From the NCBI RefSeq assembly GCF_014207255.1, contig NZ_JACHCZ010000008.1, forward strand, positions 62,001-126,000: a stretch of DNA of 64,000 nt, given 5' to 3'. How positions within the stretch are numbered: the stretch's first letter is position 1; the number at the start of each line of letters is the position of its first letter. The notes under the pieces were generated by a model. The model worked only from the letters and a program-made list of their open reading frames with translations. It was not told where the DNA came from and made no database searches. The position numbers and the translations under genes are program-made. This document shows positions 23,990 through 31,783 of the stretch, piece by piece. Source of the DNA: Pseudomonas sp. JAI120. GTDB taxonomy: Bacteria > Pseudomonadota > Gammaproteobacteria > Pseudomonadales > Pseudomonadaceae.

Positions 23990-24880
23990 TTATTTATCGC
24001 GAATCGAGAAGTTCGCCATATGCTCCAGCCCCTTGATCAACGCCGAGTGGTCCCAATTCCCGCCGCCAATCGCCGCGCACGTGCTGAACACCTGCTGGGT
24101 GCCGGCGGTGTTCGGCAGGTTGATTCCCAGTTCCCTGGCACCGGCCAGGGCCAGGTTCAGGTCCTTCTGGTGCAGGTTGATGCGAAAGCCCGGATCGAAG
24201 GTGCCCTTGATCATGCGTTCGCCATGCACTTCGAGGATCTTCGATGAGGCAAAGCCGCCCATCAGCGCTTCACGCACCTTGGCCGGGTCGGCGCCGTTCC
24301 TGGAGGCAAACAGCAGCGCTTCGGCCACTGCCTGGATATTCAGCGCGACGATGATCTGGTTGGCCACTTTGGCGGTCTGGCCGTCGCCATTGCCGCCCAC
24401 CAGGGTGATGTTCTTGCCCATGCTCTGGAACAGCGGCAGGGCGCGCTCGAAGGTCTGCGGCTCGCCACCGACCATGATGCTCAAGGTGCCGGCCTTGGCG
24501 CCGACTTCACCGCCGGACACCGGTGCATCAAGGTACTGCGCGCCGGTTTCATTGATCCTGGCGGCAAACGCTTTCGTGGCGGTGGGCGAGATCGAACTCA
24601 TGTCGATCACCACCTTGTGCGGCGACAGGCCCGCGGCCACGCCGTCGGCGCGGAACAGCACGTCGTCGACCTGCGGGGTATCGGGGACCATGACGATAAT
24701 GAACTCGGCTTCCTGGGCGACTTGCTGCGGGTTGGCCAAGGCCACTGCGCCGGCGCTGATCAGCTCGGCCGGCGCCTTGCCGTGGTGCTCGGAAAGAAAC
24801 AGTTGATGCCCGGCTTTCTGCAGGTTCGCGGCCATGGGTTGGCCCATGATGCCGGTGCCGATAAATCCGATTTTAGCCAT
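23990..24880 (-). CDS. glxR: 2-hydroxy-3-oxopropionate (tartronate semialdehyde) reductase
   Basis: The 296-residue beta-hydroxyacid dehydrogenase reduces tartronate semialdehyde to glycerate. The N-terminal Rossmann motif is GFIGTGIMGQPMAANL, the substrate motif DAPVSGGEVGA lies near residue 118, and the catalytic Lys is in GGNGDGQTAKVANQI. It lies between hyi and ttuD in the operon. Confidence 0.93.
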   Translation of the reverse strand: MAKIGFIGTGIMGQPMAANLQKAGHQLFLSEHHGKAPAELISAGAVALANPQQVAQEAEFIIVMVPDTPQVDDVLFRADGVAAGLSPHKVVIDMSSISPTATKAFAARINETGAQYLDAPVSGGEVGAKAGTLSIMVGGEPQTFERALPLFQSMGKNITLVGGNGDGQTAKVANQIIVALNIQAVAEALLFASRNGADPAKVREALMGGFASSKILEVHGERMIKGTFDPGFRINLHQKDLNLALAGARELGINLPNTAGTQQVFSTCAAIGGGNWDHSALIKGLEHMANFSIRDK

Positions 24881-24909
24881 GATGAATGCCTCTTCTTATG
24901 TGGTGTTTG

Positions 24910-25692
24910 TCAGATGGCATTGTGGGTTTTAAGCCAGCCCAAACCCGCTTCGGTAGTGGTCAACGGCTTGTACTCACAGCCGACCCAGCCCGCGTACCCG
25001 ATGCGGTCCAGATGTTCGAACAGGAAGCGGTAGTTGATCTCCCCCGTTCCCGGCTCATTGCGCCCAGGGTTGTCCGCCAGCTGGATGTGGTTGATCTCCC
25101 CCAGGTGCGCGGCCATGGTTCGGGCCAGGTCGCCTTCCATGATTTGCATGTGGTAGATGTCGTACTGCAGGAACAGGTTGTCACTGCCCACCTGCTCGCG
25201 AATCGACAGGGCTTGCGCTGTGTTGTTCAGGTAGAAGCCAGGGATATCGCGGGTGTTGATCGCCTCCATCACCAGCTTGATGCCCGCCGCTTGCAGCTTG
25301 TCGGCGGCGTACTTGAGGTTGGCGACAAAAGTCTTTTCCACGGTTTCATCATCCACACCCTGGGGCCGAATCCCCGCCAGGCAGTTGATCTGGGTATTGC
25401 CCAGTACCTGGGCGTAGGCGATAGCCAACGTGACCCCGGCGCGAAATTCCTCGACCCGGTCCGGGTGGCACGCCAGGCCGCGTTCGCCCTTGGCCCAGTC
25501 ACCGGCCGGCAGGTTGAACAGCACCTGGGTCAGGCCGTGAGCGTCGAGCTGGGCTTTGATGTCAGCCGAGCTGAATTCGTAGGGGAACAGGTACTCGACA
25601 CCCTGGAAGCCGGCATCGGCTGCGGCCTTGAAGCGGGCGAGAAAGTCCTGCTCGGTAAACAGCATGGACAGGTTGGCGGCAAAGCGCGGCAT
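24910..25692 (-). CDS. hyi: hydroxypyruvate isomerase
   Basis: The 260-residue TIM-barrel protein interconverts hydroxypyruvate and tartronate semialdehyde. It has FAANLSMLFTE at the N-terminus and metal-ligand regions LVMEAINTRDIPGF, LFLQYDIYHMQI and HIQLADNPGRNEPGTGEINY. ATG 25692 follows an AGGAGAGCC ribosome site; longer frames run into gcl. It is 10 bp from the gcl stop and clearly co-transcribed. Confidence 0.93.
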   Translation of the reverse strand: MPRFAANLSMLFTEQDFLARFKAAADAGFQGVEYLFPYEFSSADIKAQLDAHGLTQVLFNLPAGDWAKGERGLACHPDRVEEFRAGVTLAIAYAQVLGNTQINCLAGIRPQGVDDETVEKTFVANLKYAADKLQAAGIKLVMEAINTRDIPGFYLNNTAQALSIREQVGSDNLFLQYDIYHMQIMEGDLARTMAAHLGEINHIQLADNPGRNEPGTGEINYRFLFEHLDRIGYAGWVGCEYKPLTTTEAGLGWLKTHNAI

Positions 25693-25702
25693 AGGGCTCT
25701 CC

Positions 25703-27478
25703 TTAATCGAGCAGGGAAATGGCAGTCGGCGCATCGTTGCCGACCAGGGCCAGGTCTTCGAATTCGTTGACGGCGTTGATCTCGGTGCCCATGGAAATAT
25801 TGGTCACGCGCTCCAGAATGATCTCGACGATCACCGGCACCTTGAACTCCTCGATCATTTGTTCGGCCTTGCGCAACGCTGGCGCGATCTGTCCCGGTTC
25901 GAACACGCGCAGGGCCTTGCAACCCAGGCCTTCGGCGACCGCGACGTGGTCGACGCCATACCCGTTCAGCTCCGGCGCGTGGAGGTTGTCGAAAGACAAC
26001 TGCACGCAGTAGTCCATTTCAAACCCGCGCTGGGCCTGGCGGATCAGCCCCAGGTAGGAGTTGTTCACCACCACGTGGATGTACGGCAGCTTGAATTGCG
26101 CGCCCACAGCCAGCTCTTCGATCATGAACTGGAAGTCATAGTCGCCGGACAGCGCCACCACCTTGCGGCTCGGGTCGGCCTTGACCACGCCCAGCGCCGC
26201 CGGAATGGTCCAGCCCAACGGGCCGGCCTGGCCGCAGTTGATCCAGTGGCGTGGCTTGTACACATGCAGGAACTGCGCGCCGGCAATCTGCGAGAGGCCG
26301 ATGGTGCTGACGTAGCAGGTGTCTTTGCCGAACACCTGGTTCATTTCTTCGTAGACCCGTTGCGGCTTGACCGGCACGTGGTCGAAGTGGGTCTTGCGGT
26401 GCAGGGTCGCCTTGCGCTGCTGGCAGTCATGCAGCCAAGCGCTGCGGTCCTTGAGCTTGCCGGCGGCTTTCCACTCGCGGGCTACTTCGATAAACATCGT
26501 CAGCGCGGAGCCCGCGTCGGACACGATGCCCAGGTCCGGGGTGAACACGCGGCCAATTTGCGTCGGTTCGATGTCGACGTGAATGAATTTACGCCCTTCG
26601 GTATACACCTCCACTGAACCGGTATGGCGGTTGGCCCAGCGGTTACCGATCCCCAGCACCACGTCGGACTTGAGCATCGTCGCGTTGCCGTAGCGGTGGG
26701 AGGTTTGCAGGCCGACCATGCCCACCATCTGCGGGTGATCATCGGGAATGGTGCCCCAGCCCATCAGCGTCGGGATCACCGGGATGCCGGTCAATTCGGC
26801 GAACTCCACCAGCAGCTCGCTGGCGTCGGCGTTGATCACACCGCCACCGCTCACCAGCAACGGGCGTTCAGCCTGATCCAGCAGCGCCAGTGCCTTTTCG
26901 ACCTGGATGCGCGTGGCCAGTGGCTTGGCCAGTGGCAGCGGCTGGTAGGCGTCGATGTCGAATTCGATCTCGGCCATCTGCACGTCGAACGGCAGGTCGA
27001 TCAGTACCGGGCCAGGGCGGCCGGAGCGCATTTCATAGAAGGCTTTCTGGAAGGCGTATGGCACTTGGCCCGGCTCGAGCACGGTGGTCGCCCACTTGGT
27101 CACCGGCTTGACGATGCTGGTGATGTCCACGGCCTGGAAGTCTTCCTTGTGCATGCGGGCCCGTGGCGCCTGGCCGGTGATGCACAGGATCGGGATCGAA
27201 TCGGCCGAGGCGCTGTAGAGGCCGGTGACCATGTCGGTGCCCGCCGGGCCCGAGGTGCCGATGCACACGCCGATATTGCCGGCCTTGGTGCGGGTGTACC
27301 CCTCGGCCATGTGCGAGGCGCCTTCAACGTGGCGAGCAAGGACGTGATCGATGCCACCCACCTTCTGCAAGGCCGAATACAGCGGGTTGATCGCAGCGCC
27401 TGGGATACCGAAGGCGGTGTCCACGCCTTCACGGCGCATGACGAGGACGGCGGCTTCGATTGCTCTCATTTTGCTCAT
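25703..27478 (-). CDS. gcl: glyoxylate carboligase
   Basis: The 591-residue thiamine-diphosphate enzyme joins two glyoxylates to form tartronate semialdehyde and CO2. The position where other ThDP enzymes have catalytic Glu is Val51 (LARHVEGASHMAEG), the diagnostic change of Gcl. The FAD/ThDP region has GDYDFQFMIEELAV. ATG 27478 gives the standard length; the upstream frame to 27541 covers the operator region. It is the first gene of gcl-hyi-glxR-ttuD-(pyk). Confidence 0.95.
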   Translation of the reverse strand: MSKMRAIEAAVLVMRREGVDTAFGIPGAAINPLYSALQKVGGIDHVLARHVEGASHMAEGYTRTKAGNIGVCIGTSGPAGTDMVTGLYSASADSIPILCITGQAPRARMHKEDFQAVDITSIVKPVTKWATTVLEPGQVPYAFQKAFYEMRSGRPGPVLIDLPFDVQMAEIEFDIDAYQPLPLAKPLATRIQVEKALALLDQAERPLLVSGGGVINADASELLVEFAELTGIPVIPTLMGWGTIPDDHPQMVGMVGLQTSHRYGNATMLKSDVVLGIGNRWANRHTGSVEVYTEGRKFIHVDIEPTQIGRVFTPDLGIVSDAGSALTMFIEVAREWKAAGKLKDRSAWLHDCQQRKATLHRKTHFDHVPVKPQRVYEEMNQVFGKDTCYVSTIGLSQIAGAQFLHVYKPRHWINCGQAGPLGWTIPAALGVVKADPSRKVVALSGDYDFQFMIEELAVGAQFKLPYIHVVVNNSYLGLIRQAQRGFEMDYCVQLSFDNLHAPELNGYGVDHVAVAEGLGCKALRVFEPGQIAPALRKAEQMIEEFKVPVIVEIILERVTNISMGTEINAVNEFEDLALVGNDAPTAISLLD

Positions 27479-27505
27479 GATTTTGGTGCCTCTTGCGTTT
27501 TGTAA

Positions 27506-27515
27506 TTGTATACAA
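27506..27515. promoter_or_regulatory. palindromic operator TTGTATACAA, gcl side
   Basis: A perfect 10-bp palindrome lies 28 bp upstream of the gcl start and is repeated exactly at 27634. This pattern is typical of GntR-type repressor sites. The regulator itself is not in the window. Confidence 0.6.
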
Positions 27516-27633
27516 GTGGTGTCTGTCCAAAGTGTATTCACGGCGGGCGGCGCAGGTCAATCCATTTTATTGATTGGTCTTTGCGTTCGTCGGAATGGCT
27601 TTTTTCGACGTGTGGAGCCTTTTTTTGAAAATA

Positions 27634-27643
27634 TTGTATACAA
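27634..27643. promoter_or_regulatory. palindromic operator TTGTATACAA, glcG side
   Basis: This second exact copy lies 4 bp after a TTGAAA (27625-27630) that could be the -35 of the divergent gene, so bound protein would block that promoter. The copies are 128 bp apart, consistent with joint control of both transcripts. Confidence 0.6.
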
Positions 27644-27711
27644 AAACAAATATTATTGTGTTCTATTTGTTTGGTTGAGCATCTGATCAAACAGACCTCC
27701 ACCGCTTTCCC

Positions 27712-27719
27712 AATAACAA
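27712..27719 (+). promoter_or_regulatory. AANAANAA (CA) motif in the glcG leader
   Basis: AATAACAA lies just ahead of the GAAGGA ribosome site of the gene at 27735. It fits the Hfq/Crc recognition pattern; functional use is inferred. Confidence 0.35.
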
Positions 27720-27734
27720 AAGAAGGACGGCACC

Positions 27735-28175
27735 ATGAGCGCTTTAACCTTGAAGATTGCCACCCAACTGGCCAGCCAGGCCCTCAGCGCCGGCCGCACC
27801 CTTTCGGCCGCGCCGCTGACCATCGCGGTCCTCGACAGCGGCGGCCACTTGATCACCCTGCAGCGCGAAGACGGTGCCAGCCTGCTGCGCCCGCAAATCG
27901 CCATCGGCAAGGCCTGGGGCGCGATTGCGCTGGGCAAGGGCTCGCGCTTGCTGGCGCTGGATGCGCAGCAACGGCCGGCGTTTATCGCGGCGTTAAATAG
28001 CCTGGGGCAGGGCAGCGTAGTGCCGGCACCCGGTGGGGTGTTGATTCGGGATCAGGCCGGGGTGGTGCTGGGGGCGATCGGGATCAGCGGGGATACGTCG
28101 GATATTGATGAGCAGTGTGCGATCACGGCGATCGAGGGGGTGGGGTTGATGGCGGATGCGGGGGTGTCAGCTTAA
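27735..28175 (+). CDS. GlcG/HbpS family protein (DUF336)
   Basis: The 146-residue protein has the family features LTIAVLDSGGHLITLQREDGA and GGVLIRDQAGVVLGAIGISG, with the final DEQCAITAIEGVGL. GlcG proteins occur with glycolate and glyoxylate genes, and HbpS relatives bind heme; the biochemical role is unsettled. It is divergent from gcl and shares its TTGTATACAA operators, supporting a link to glyoxylate metabolism. Confidence 0.88.
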   Translation: MSALTLKIATQLASQALSAGRTLSAAPLTIAVLDSGGHLITLQREDGASLLRPQIAIGKAWGAIALGKGSRLLALDAQQRPAFIAALNSLGQGSVVPAPGGVLIRDQAGVVLGAIGISGDTSDIDEQCAITAIEGVGLMADAGVSA

Positions 28176-28191
28176 GTCGTGTGTGACTGTA

Positions 28192-28285
28192 AGGGCCTCA
28201 TCGGGAGCAAGCCCCCTCCCACACTGTTGGCTGTGTTCGCAGTTCAAAATGTGGGAGGGGGCTTGCCCCCGATTGGCACAGGCCC
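28192..28285. repeat. REP pair (BIME)
   Basis: An inverted copy (CGGGAGCAAGCCCCCTCCCA from 28202) and a direct copy (TGTGGGAGGGGGCTTGCCCC from 28250) are separated by about 28 bp, between convergent genes. The flanks AGGGCCTCATCGGG and GATTGGCACAGGCCC also pair. Confidence 0.87.
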
Positions 28286-28294
28286 CTCGGTGTG

Positions 28295-28900
28295 TCAGTC
28301 GGGCTCACAGCCCTTGAGCACCAGCCGAATAATCGTCTGCGCCGCCGCTTCATAATCGGCCTCATCCAGCTTGGCCTTACCGGTCACCGCCGAAATCTGC
28401 CAGTCGAAATCCGCATACGTCTGCGTCGCCGCCCAGATGCTGAACATCAGGTGGTTGGGGTCGATAGCCGCAATCAACCCGCGATCCACCCAGCTCTGGA
28501 TGCAGTCGATATTGTGCTTGGCCTGGGCATTGAGTTGTTCGACCTGCTCGGCACTCAGGTGCGGTGCGCCATGCATGATTTCGCTGGCGAACACCTTGGA
28601 GGCGAAAGGCAGGTCGCGGGAGATGCGGATTTTCGAGCGGATGTAATTACTCAGCACCACCGAAGGCTCACCCTCGGGATTGAACGGCGTGGAAGCCACC
28701 AGGATCGGCTCGATAATGCTTTCGAGCACCTCGCGGTAGAGGTTGTCCTTGGACTTGAAGTAGTAATAGACGTTGGGCTTGGGCAGCCCGGCCTTGGCGG
28801 CGATGTCGCTGGTTTTGGTCGCGGCGAAGCCCTTGTCGGCAAACTCCTCGCTCGCCGCCCGCAGGATCTTTTCTTTGTTGCGCTCGCGAATGGTGCTCAT
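28295..28900 (-). CDS. TetR family regulator, RutR-like
   Basis: The 201-residue regulator has the TetR helix-turn-helix (REFADKGFAATKTSDIAAKAG-type, residues 18-40) followed by LPKPNVYYYFKSKDNLYREVLE, and a C-terminal domain like that of RutR/YcdC. RutR controls pyrimidine and nitrogen genes in enterics; whether this protein shares that role is inference. ATG 28900 starts at MSTIRERNKEK. A codon-rich 5' extension to 28978 lacks family similarity. Confidence 0.85.
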   Translation of the reverse strand: MSTIRERNKEKILRAASEEFADKGFAATKTSDIAAKAGLPKPNVYYYFKSKDNLYREVLESIIEPILVASTPFNPEGEPSVVLSNYIRSKIRISRDLPFASKVFASEIMHGAPHLSAEQVEQLNAQAKHNIDCIQSWVDRGLIAAIDPNHLMFSIWAATQTYADFDWQISAVTGKAKLDEADYEAAAQTIIRLVLKGCEPD

Positions 28901-29191
28901 AAAGTGCTCAGTCTCACAGATACTGTTTCTTTTTGACGGCGTCTGCTGCCGCCATTCTGCGTCGCCGCTCCTCCCCATAGCGAGCTATGAGTCATCGCGG
29001 CTCCTTGCCTGACGACAACAGCCATTCGCCAAAAGAGAAACGTATCTATGAAACTGAGCACGGGAGGTTTCCTTGCCAGGACAGGCGGTCGAGCATGGTA
29101 GCACCGGCCATCCGCGGGCCTCAACAATGTGCCCGCAAAGCCCTGCGCCGCGTTATGCTCCGCCCATCCCTCTCTTAAGGAAGCCCGATTC

Positions 29192-30106
29192 ATGGCAGGA
29201 AGCAGCTTGTTGGTGTTGATCGACGATATCGCCGCAGTACTCGATGACGTTGCCCTGATGACAAAAGTGGCCGCGAAGAAGACCGCCGGGGTGCTCGGCG
29301 ATGACCTCGCGCTAAATGCCCAGCAGGTTTCCGGCGTGCGTGCCGAGCGCGAAATTCCGGTGGTATGGGCCGTTGCCAAGGGTTCCTTCATCAACAAGTT
29401 GATCCTGGTGCCCACCGCGTTGTTGATCAGCGCCTTCGCCCCTTGGGCCGTGACACCGTTGTTGATGCTCGGTGGCGCGTATCTGTGCTTCGAAGGTTTC
29501 GAGAAACTCGCGCATAAGTTCCTGCACAGCAAGGCTGAAGTCCAGGCCGAACATACGCAGCTGGTTGAAGCGGTGGCCGACCCGGCCACTGATCTGGTGG
29601 CCTTTGAAAAGGACAAGATCAAAGGCGCGATCCGTACCGACTTCATTCTCTCCGCGGAAATCATCGCCATCACCCTCGGCACTGTGGCCGATGCGCCGTT
29701 GATGCAGCAAGTGATCGTCCTATCGGGCATTGCCGTCGTCATGACCATCGGCGTTTACGGGCTGGTGGCCGGCATCGTCAAGCTGGATGACCTGGGCCTG
29801 TGGCTCACCCAAAAGCCCGGCCAGGTGGCACGCAGTATCGGCGGCGGGATTCTGCGGACGGCGCCGTACATGATGAAGAGCCTGTCGGTGATTGGCACGG
29901 CGGCGATGTTCATGGTCGGTGGCGGCATCCTTACCCATGGCGTGCCGGTGGTGCATCATTGGGTGGAAACGGTGAGCCAGAGTGTCGGTGGGGTGGCGTG
30001 GCTGATGCCGACCCTGTTGAACGCGGGTGTGGGGATTGTCGCCGGGGCGGCGGTATTGGTTGTGGTGTCGGTGGTCGGTCGGTTATGGCGGACTGCGAGG
30101 GACTGA
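29192..30106 (+). CDS. DUF808 family membrane protein (YedI-like)
   Basis: The 304-residue inner-membrane protein starts MAGSSLLVLIDDIAAVLDDV and contains the conserved DDLALNAQQVSGVRAEREIPVVW. About five hydrophobic segments follow, with the charged FDKDKIKGAIRTDF-type loop near residue 150. DUF808 proteins have no established function. The start is an ATG 8 bp after an AAGGA. A short piece of a second, divergent copy lies at 30840-30929. Confidence 0.87.
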   Translation: MAGSSLLVLIDDIAAVLDDVALMTKVAAKKTAGVLGDDLALNAQQVSGVRAEREIPVVWAVAKGSFINKLILVPTALLISAFAPWAVTPLLMLGGAYLCFEGFEKLAHKFLHSKAEVQAEHTQLVEAVADPATDLVAFEKDKIKGAIRTDFILSAEIIAITLGTVADAPLMQQVIVLSGIAVVMTIGVYGLVAGIVKLDDLGLWLTQKPGQVARSIGGGILRTAPYMMKSLSVIGTAAMFMVGGGILTHGVPVVHHWVETVSQSVGGVAWLMPTLLNAGVGIVAGAAVLVVVSVVGRLWRTARD

Positions 30107-30177
30107 CATTTCAGTCAGGCCACCGAGGTGTATTAGCGCAGCGAGCGTCGTCACGCCCGCTGCTTGCAGCCTGCCGA

Positions 30178-30687
30178 TTACTGAGCGAAGGCTTTGTAGC
30201 CGTTCTGCGCGAAGTTAGAAAGCGTGTTTGCTTCCGAACCCTCCACGTAGTCATAGCTACTGTCAGAACTGGCGCCTAGCATCATTGGCCGGGTGTAAAT
30301 CGCCCCTTCTATCTGGTTGTTATTTGGTGTCGACTCGGTGCCGCCCTTGGCGTCGGCGTATCGGAATACGCGCTCGGCATTTGCGGCCCGGTCGGCCCGA
30401 GTATCGTCCGATGCATTCACGTCGTCCCAGTCACCTGTCTGAGACTTGATCCCCGTCAGATTGTCATCCTTGAGCGCCTCGCGCGCGCTCGCAAAAAGCG
30501 GGGTGCTGGTGATGGCGTCGACGCTGCGATGATCGCCAGGTGCCCTGCCCGTATTGCCGGTAGGTGCACTGATAGAGTCGTGCCCCTGCCGGTCTATCGA
30601 CGACTGGGGGCCTGACGGGCCGTTTGCCTGGGCGTATCCGGTATTGTATTGATTGGAGCCGCTAGGGCCGGGGCGGTCTACATTCAT
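30178..30687 (-). CDS. candidate HrpL-regulated type III secreted protein, unknown family
   Basis: The 169-residue protein has no signal peptide or membrane segment. Its first 50 residues (MNVDRPGPSGSNQYNTGYAQ and on) contain 8 Gly, 7 Ser, 6 Pro and 5 Asn and no Leu, with Val at position 3, a composition typical of type III secretion signals, although Asp4 is atypical. The rest is hydrophilic, with RVFRYADAKGGTES and a Ser/Asn/Tyr-rich end. I recognise no family. An exact hrp box lies 60 bp upstream. ATG 30687 is preferred to TTG 30690. No chaperone gene is adjacent, and no type III apparatus is in the window. Confidence 0.72.
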   Translation of the reverse strand: MNVDRPGPSGSNQYNTGYAQANGPSGPQSSIDRQGHDSISAPTGNTGRAPGDHRSVDAITSTPLFASAREALKDDNLTGIKSQTGDWDDVNASDDTRADRAANAERVFRYADAKGGTESTPNNNQIEGAIYTRPMMLGASSDSSYDYVEGSEANTLSNFAQNGYKAFAQ

Positions 30688-30746
30688 CAAGGTTTTCCGT
30701 TTTTAATGATTAGGCATCTGATTAGGGAACCCGTGGGTTCGCGCCT

Positions 30747-30775
30747 TAGGTGGTTTTATAAAAAGAAACGGTTCC
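30747..30775 (-). promoter_or_regulatory. hrp box (HrpL-dependent promoter)
   Basis: On the minus strand GGAACC (30775-30770) is followed after exactly 16 bases by CCACCTA (30753-30747). This matches the Pseudomonas hrp box GGAACC-N15/16-CCACNNA at every defined position. It points at the gene at 30178-30687, with a 60-nt gap to the ATG. I found no second match in the window. Confidence 0.8.
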
Positions 30776-30839
30776 CGGATATCTAGGAAATTTAGCGAGC
30801 TGCGTGTGGGGGAAATTACCGGTTTGCGTAACCAAGCTT

Positions 30840-30929
30840 ATGACCATCGGTGTCTATGGGCTGTTGCTGACCCGGAAGCTCGGTCGGATGGTCCGTCGCA
30901 TTCCTGTGCGGGTGGTTCCAGTCATGCTG
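30840..30929 (+). pseudogene. remnant of a second DUF808 gene
   Basis: From ATG 30840 the frame reads MTIGVYGLLLTRKLGRMVRR and on to VPVM. The intact DUF808 protein has MTIGVYGLV, then after about 12 residues LTQKPGQVARSIGGGILRTAPYM. The first eight codons agree with three synonymous differences, so this is a diverged homologue, shortened inside and missing both ends. It is separated from the intact gene by the hrp-box gene. Confidence 0.6.
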
Positions 30930-30949
30930 CTGTTGCCGCCACTCCGCGC

Positions 30950-30983
30950 AAAAAAAAGGCCATTCATTCGAATGGCCTTTTTT
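30950..30983. terminator. bidirectional terminator before the MlaA-family gene end
   Basis: AAAAAAAGGCCATTC-ATTC-GAATGGCCTTTTTT is a strong hairpin with A and T runs on both sides, 11 bp past the minus-strand stop at 30995. Confidence 0.9.
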
Positions 30984-30994
30984 GTCGGCGTTAC

Positions 30995-31783
30995 TTACTC
31001 GGCAATCTGCAATTTGCGTGATTCCGTATAGATATACCGCACCTTTTCATACTCGAACGGCGAGTTCATCTGACCGTAGCGGAAGCTGGTCTGGTAGCGC
31101 TTGTCCACCGCGCGCAGGGCCCAGATTTCCGGGTGGTTGGAGCTGACTTCGGAGACGTTCAGGAAGTTGATCTGCGACTCGGCGGTGTAGTCCACCAGCA
31201 AGCCGCCGGTGTCACGCAGGTTCGACGGGCCGAAGATCGGCAGCACCAGGTAGGCACCGCCGGGCACGCCGTAGAAGCCCAGGGTCTGGCCGAAGTCTTC
31301 GCTCTGGCGCGGCAGGCCCATGGCGGTCGCCGGGTCCCACAGGCCGGCGATGCCGACGGTGGTGTTGAGCAGCAGGCGCCCGGTGGTTTCCAGGGAACGG
31401 TGGCCTTTGAGTTGCAGCAGGCTGTTCAACAGGTTGGGCACGTCGCCCAGGTTGTTGAAGAAGTTGCTCACGCCGGTGCGCAGGAAGCTTGGCGTGACGT
31501 AGCGGTAGCCGTCGACCACCGGTAGGAACACCCATTGGTCGAAGCGGTAGTTGAAGTGGTACACGCGGCGGTTCCACGACTCCAACGGGTCATACACATT
31601 CAGCGCGTTGACCGATGAGCGTTCGAACTCACGCTGGTCCAGGCCCGGGTTGAACTTGAGTTTGCTCAATGGCTCCTTGAAACCGTCGGAGTCCATCACG
31701 ACAGGCGCGTGAGCCTTGCTGTTGTCGGCATTGGCTACGCCCGCACACATCAGGGCGGCGAGCAGCAGAAGATATTTAGCCAC
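30995..31783 (-). CDS. MlaA/VacJ family outer-membrane lipid asymmetry protein
   Basis: The 262-residue protein has the MlaA core: DPLESWNRRVYHFNYRFDQW, FFNNLGDVPNLLN, GRLLLNTTVGIAGLWDPA and GFYGVPGGAYLVLP. MlaA removes misplaced phospholipids from the outer leaflet of the outer membrane. Its N-terminus (LLLAALMCAGVANADNS) lacks a good lipobox before Cys13 and looks more like a normal signal peptide cut after ANA, unlike classical lipoprotein MlaA. It overlaps the upstream hydrolase gene by 8 bp, so the pair is coupled. Confidence 0.88.
   Translation of the reverse strand: MAKYLLLLAALMCAGVANADNSKAHAPVVMDSDGFKEPLSKLKFNPGLDQREFERSSVNALNVYDPLESWNRRVYHFNYRFDQWVFLPVVDGYRYVTPSFLRTGVSNFFNNLGDVPNLLNSLLQLKGHRSLETTGRLLLNTTVGIAGLWDPATAMGLPRQSEDFGQTLGFYGVPGGAYLVLPIFGPSNLRDTGGLLVDYTAESQINFLNVSEVSSNHPEIWALRAVDKRYQTSFRYGQMNSPFEYEKVRYIYTESRKLQIAE

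Noticed and set aside
28192..28285. repeat units as a CRISPR array
   Set aside because: Only two inverted copies exist, with no regular direct repeats or unique spacers and no cas genes. They are REP elements.
30804..31031. 75-codon plus-strand frame before the MlaA-family gene
   Set aside because: Only the central part matches DUF808, and the rest runs through the terminator hairpin at 30950. I treat it as a remnant, not a gene.
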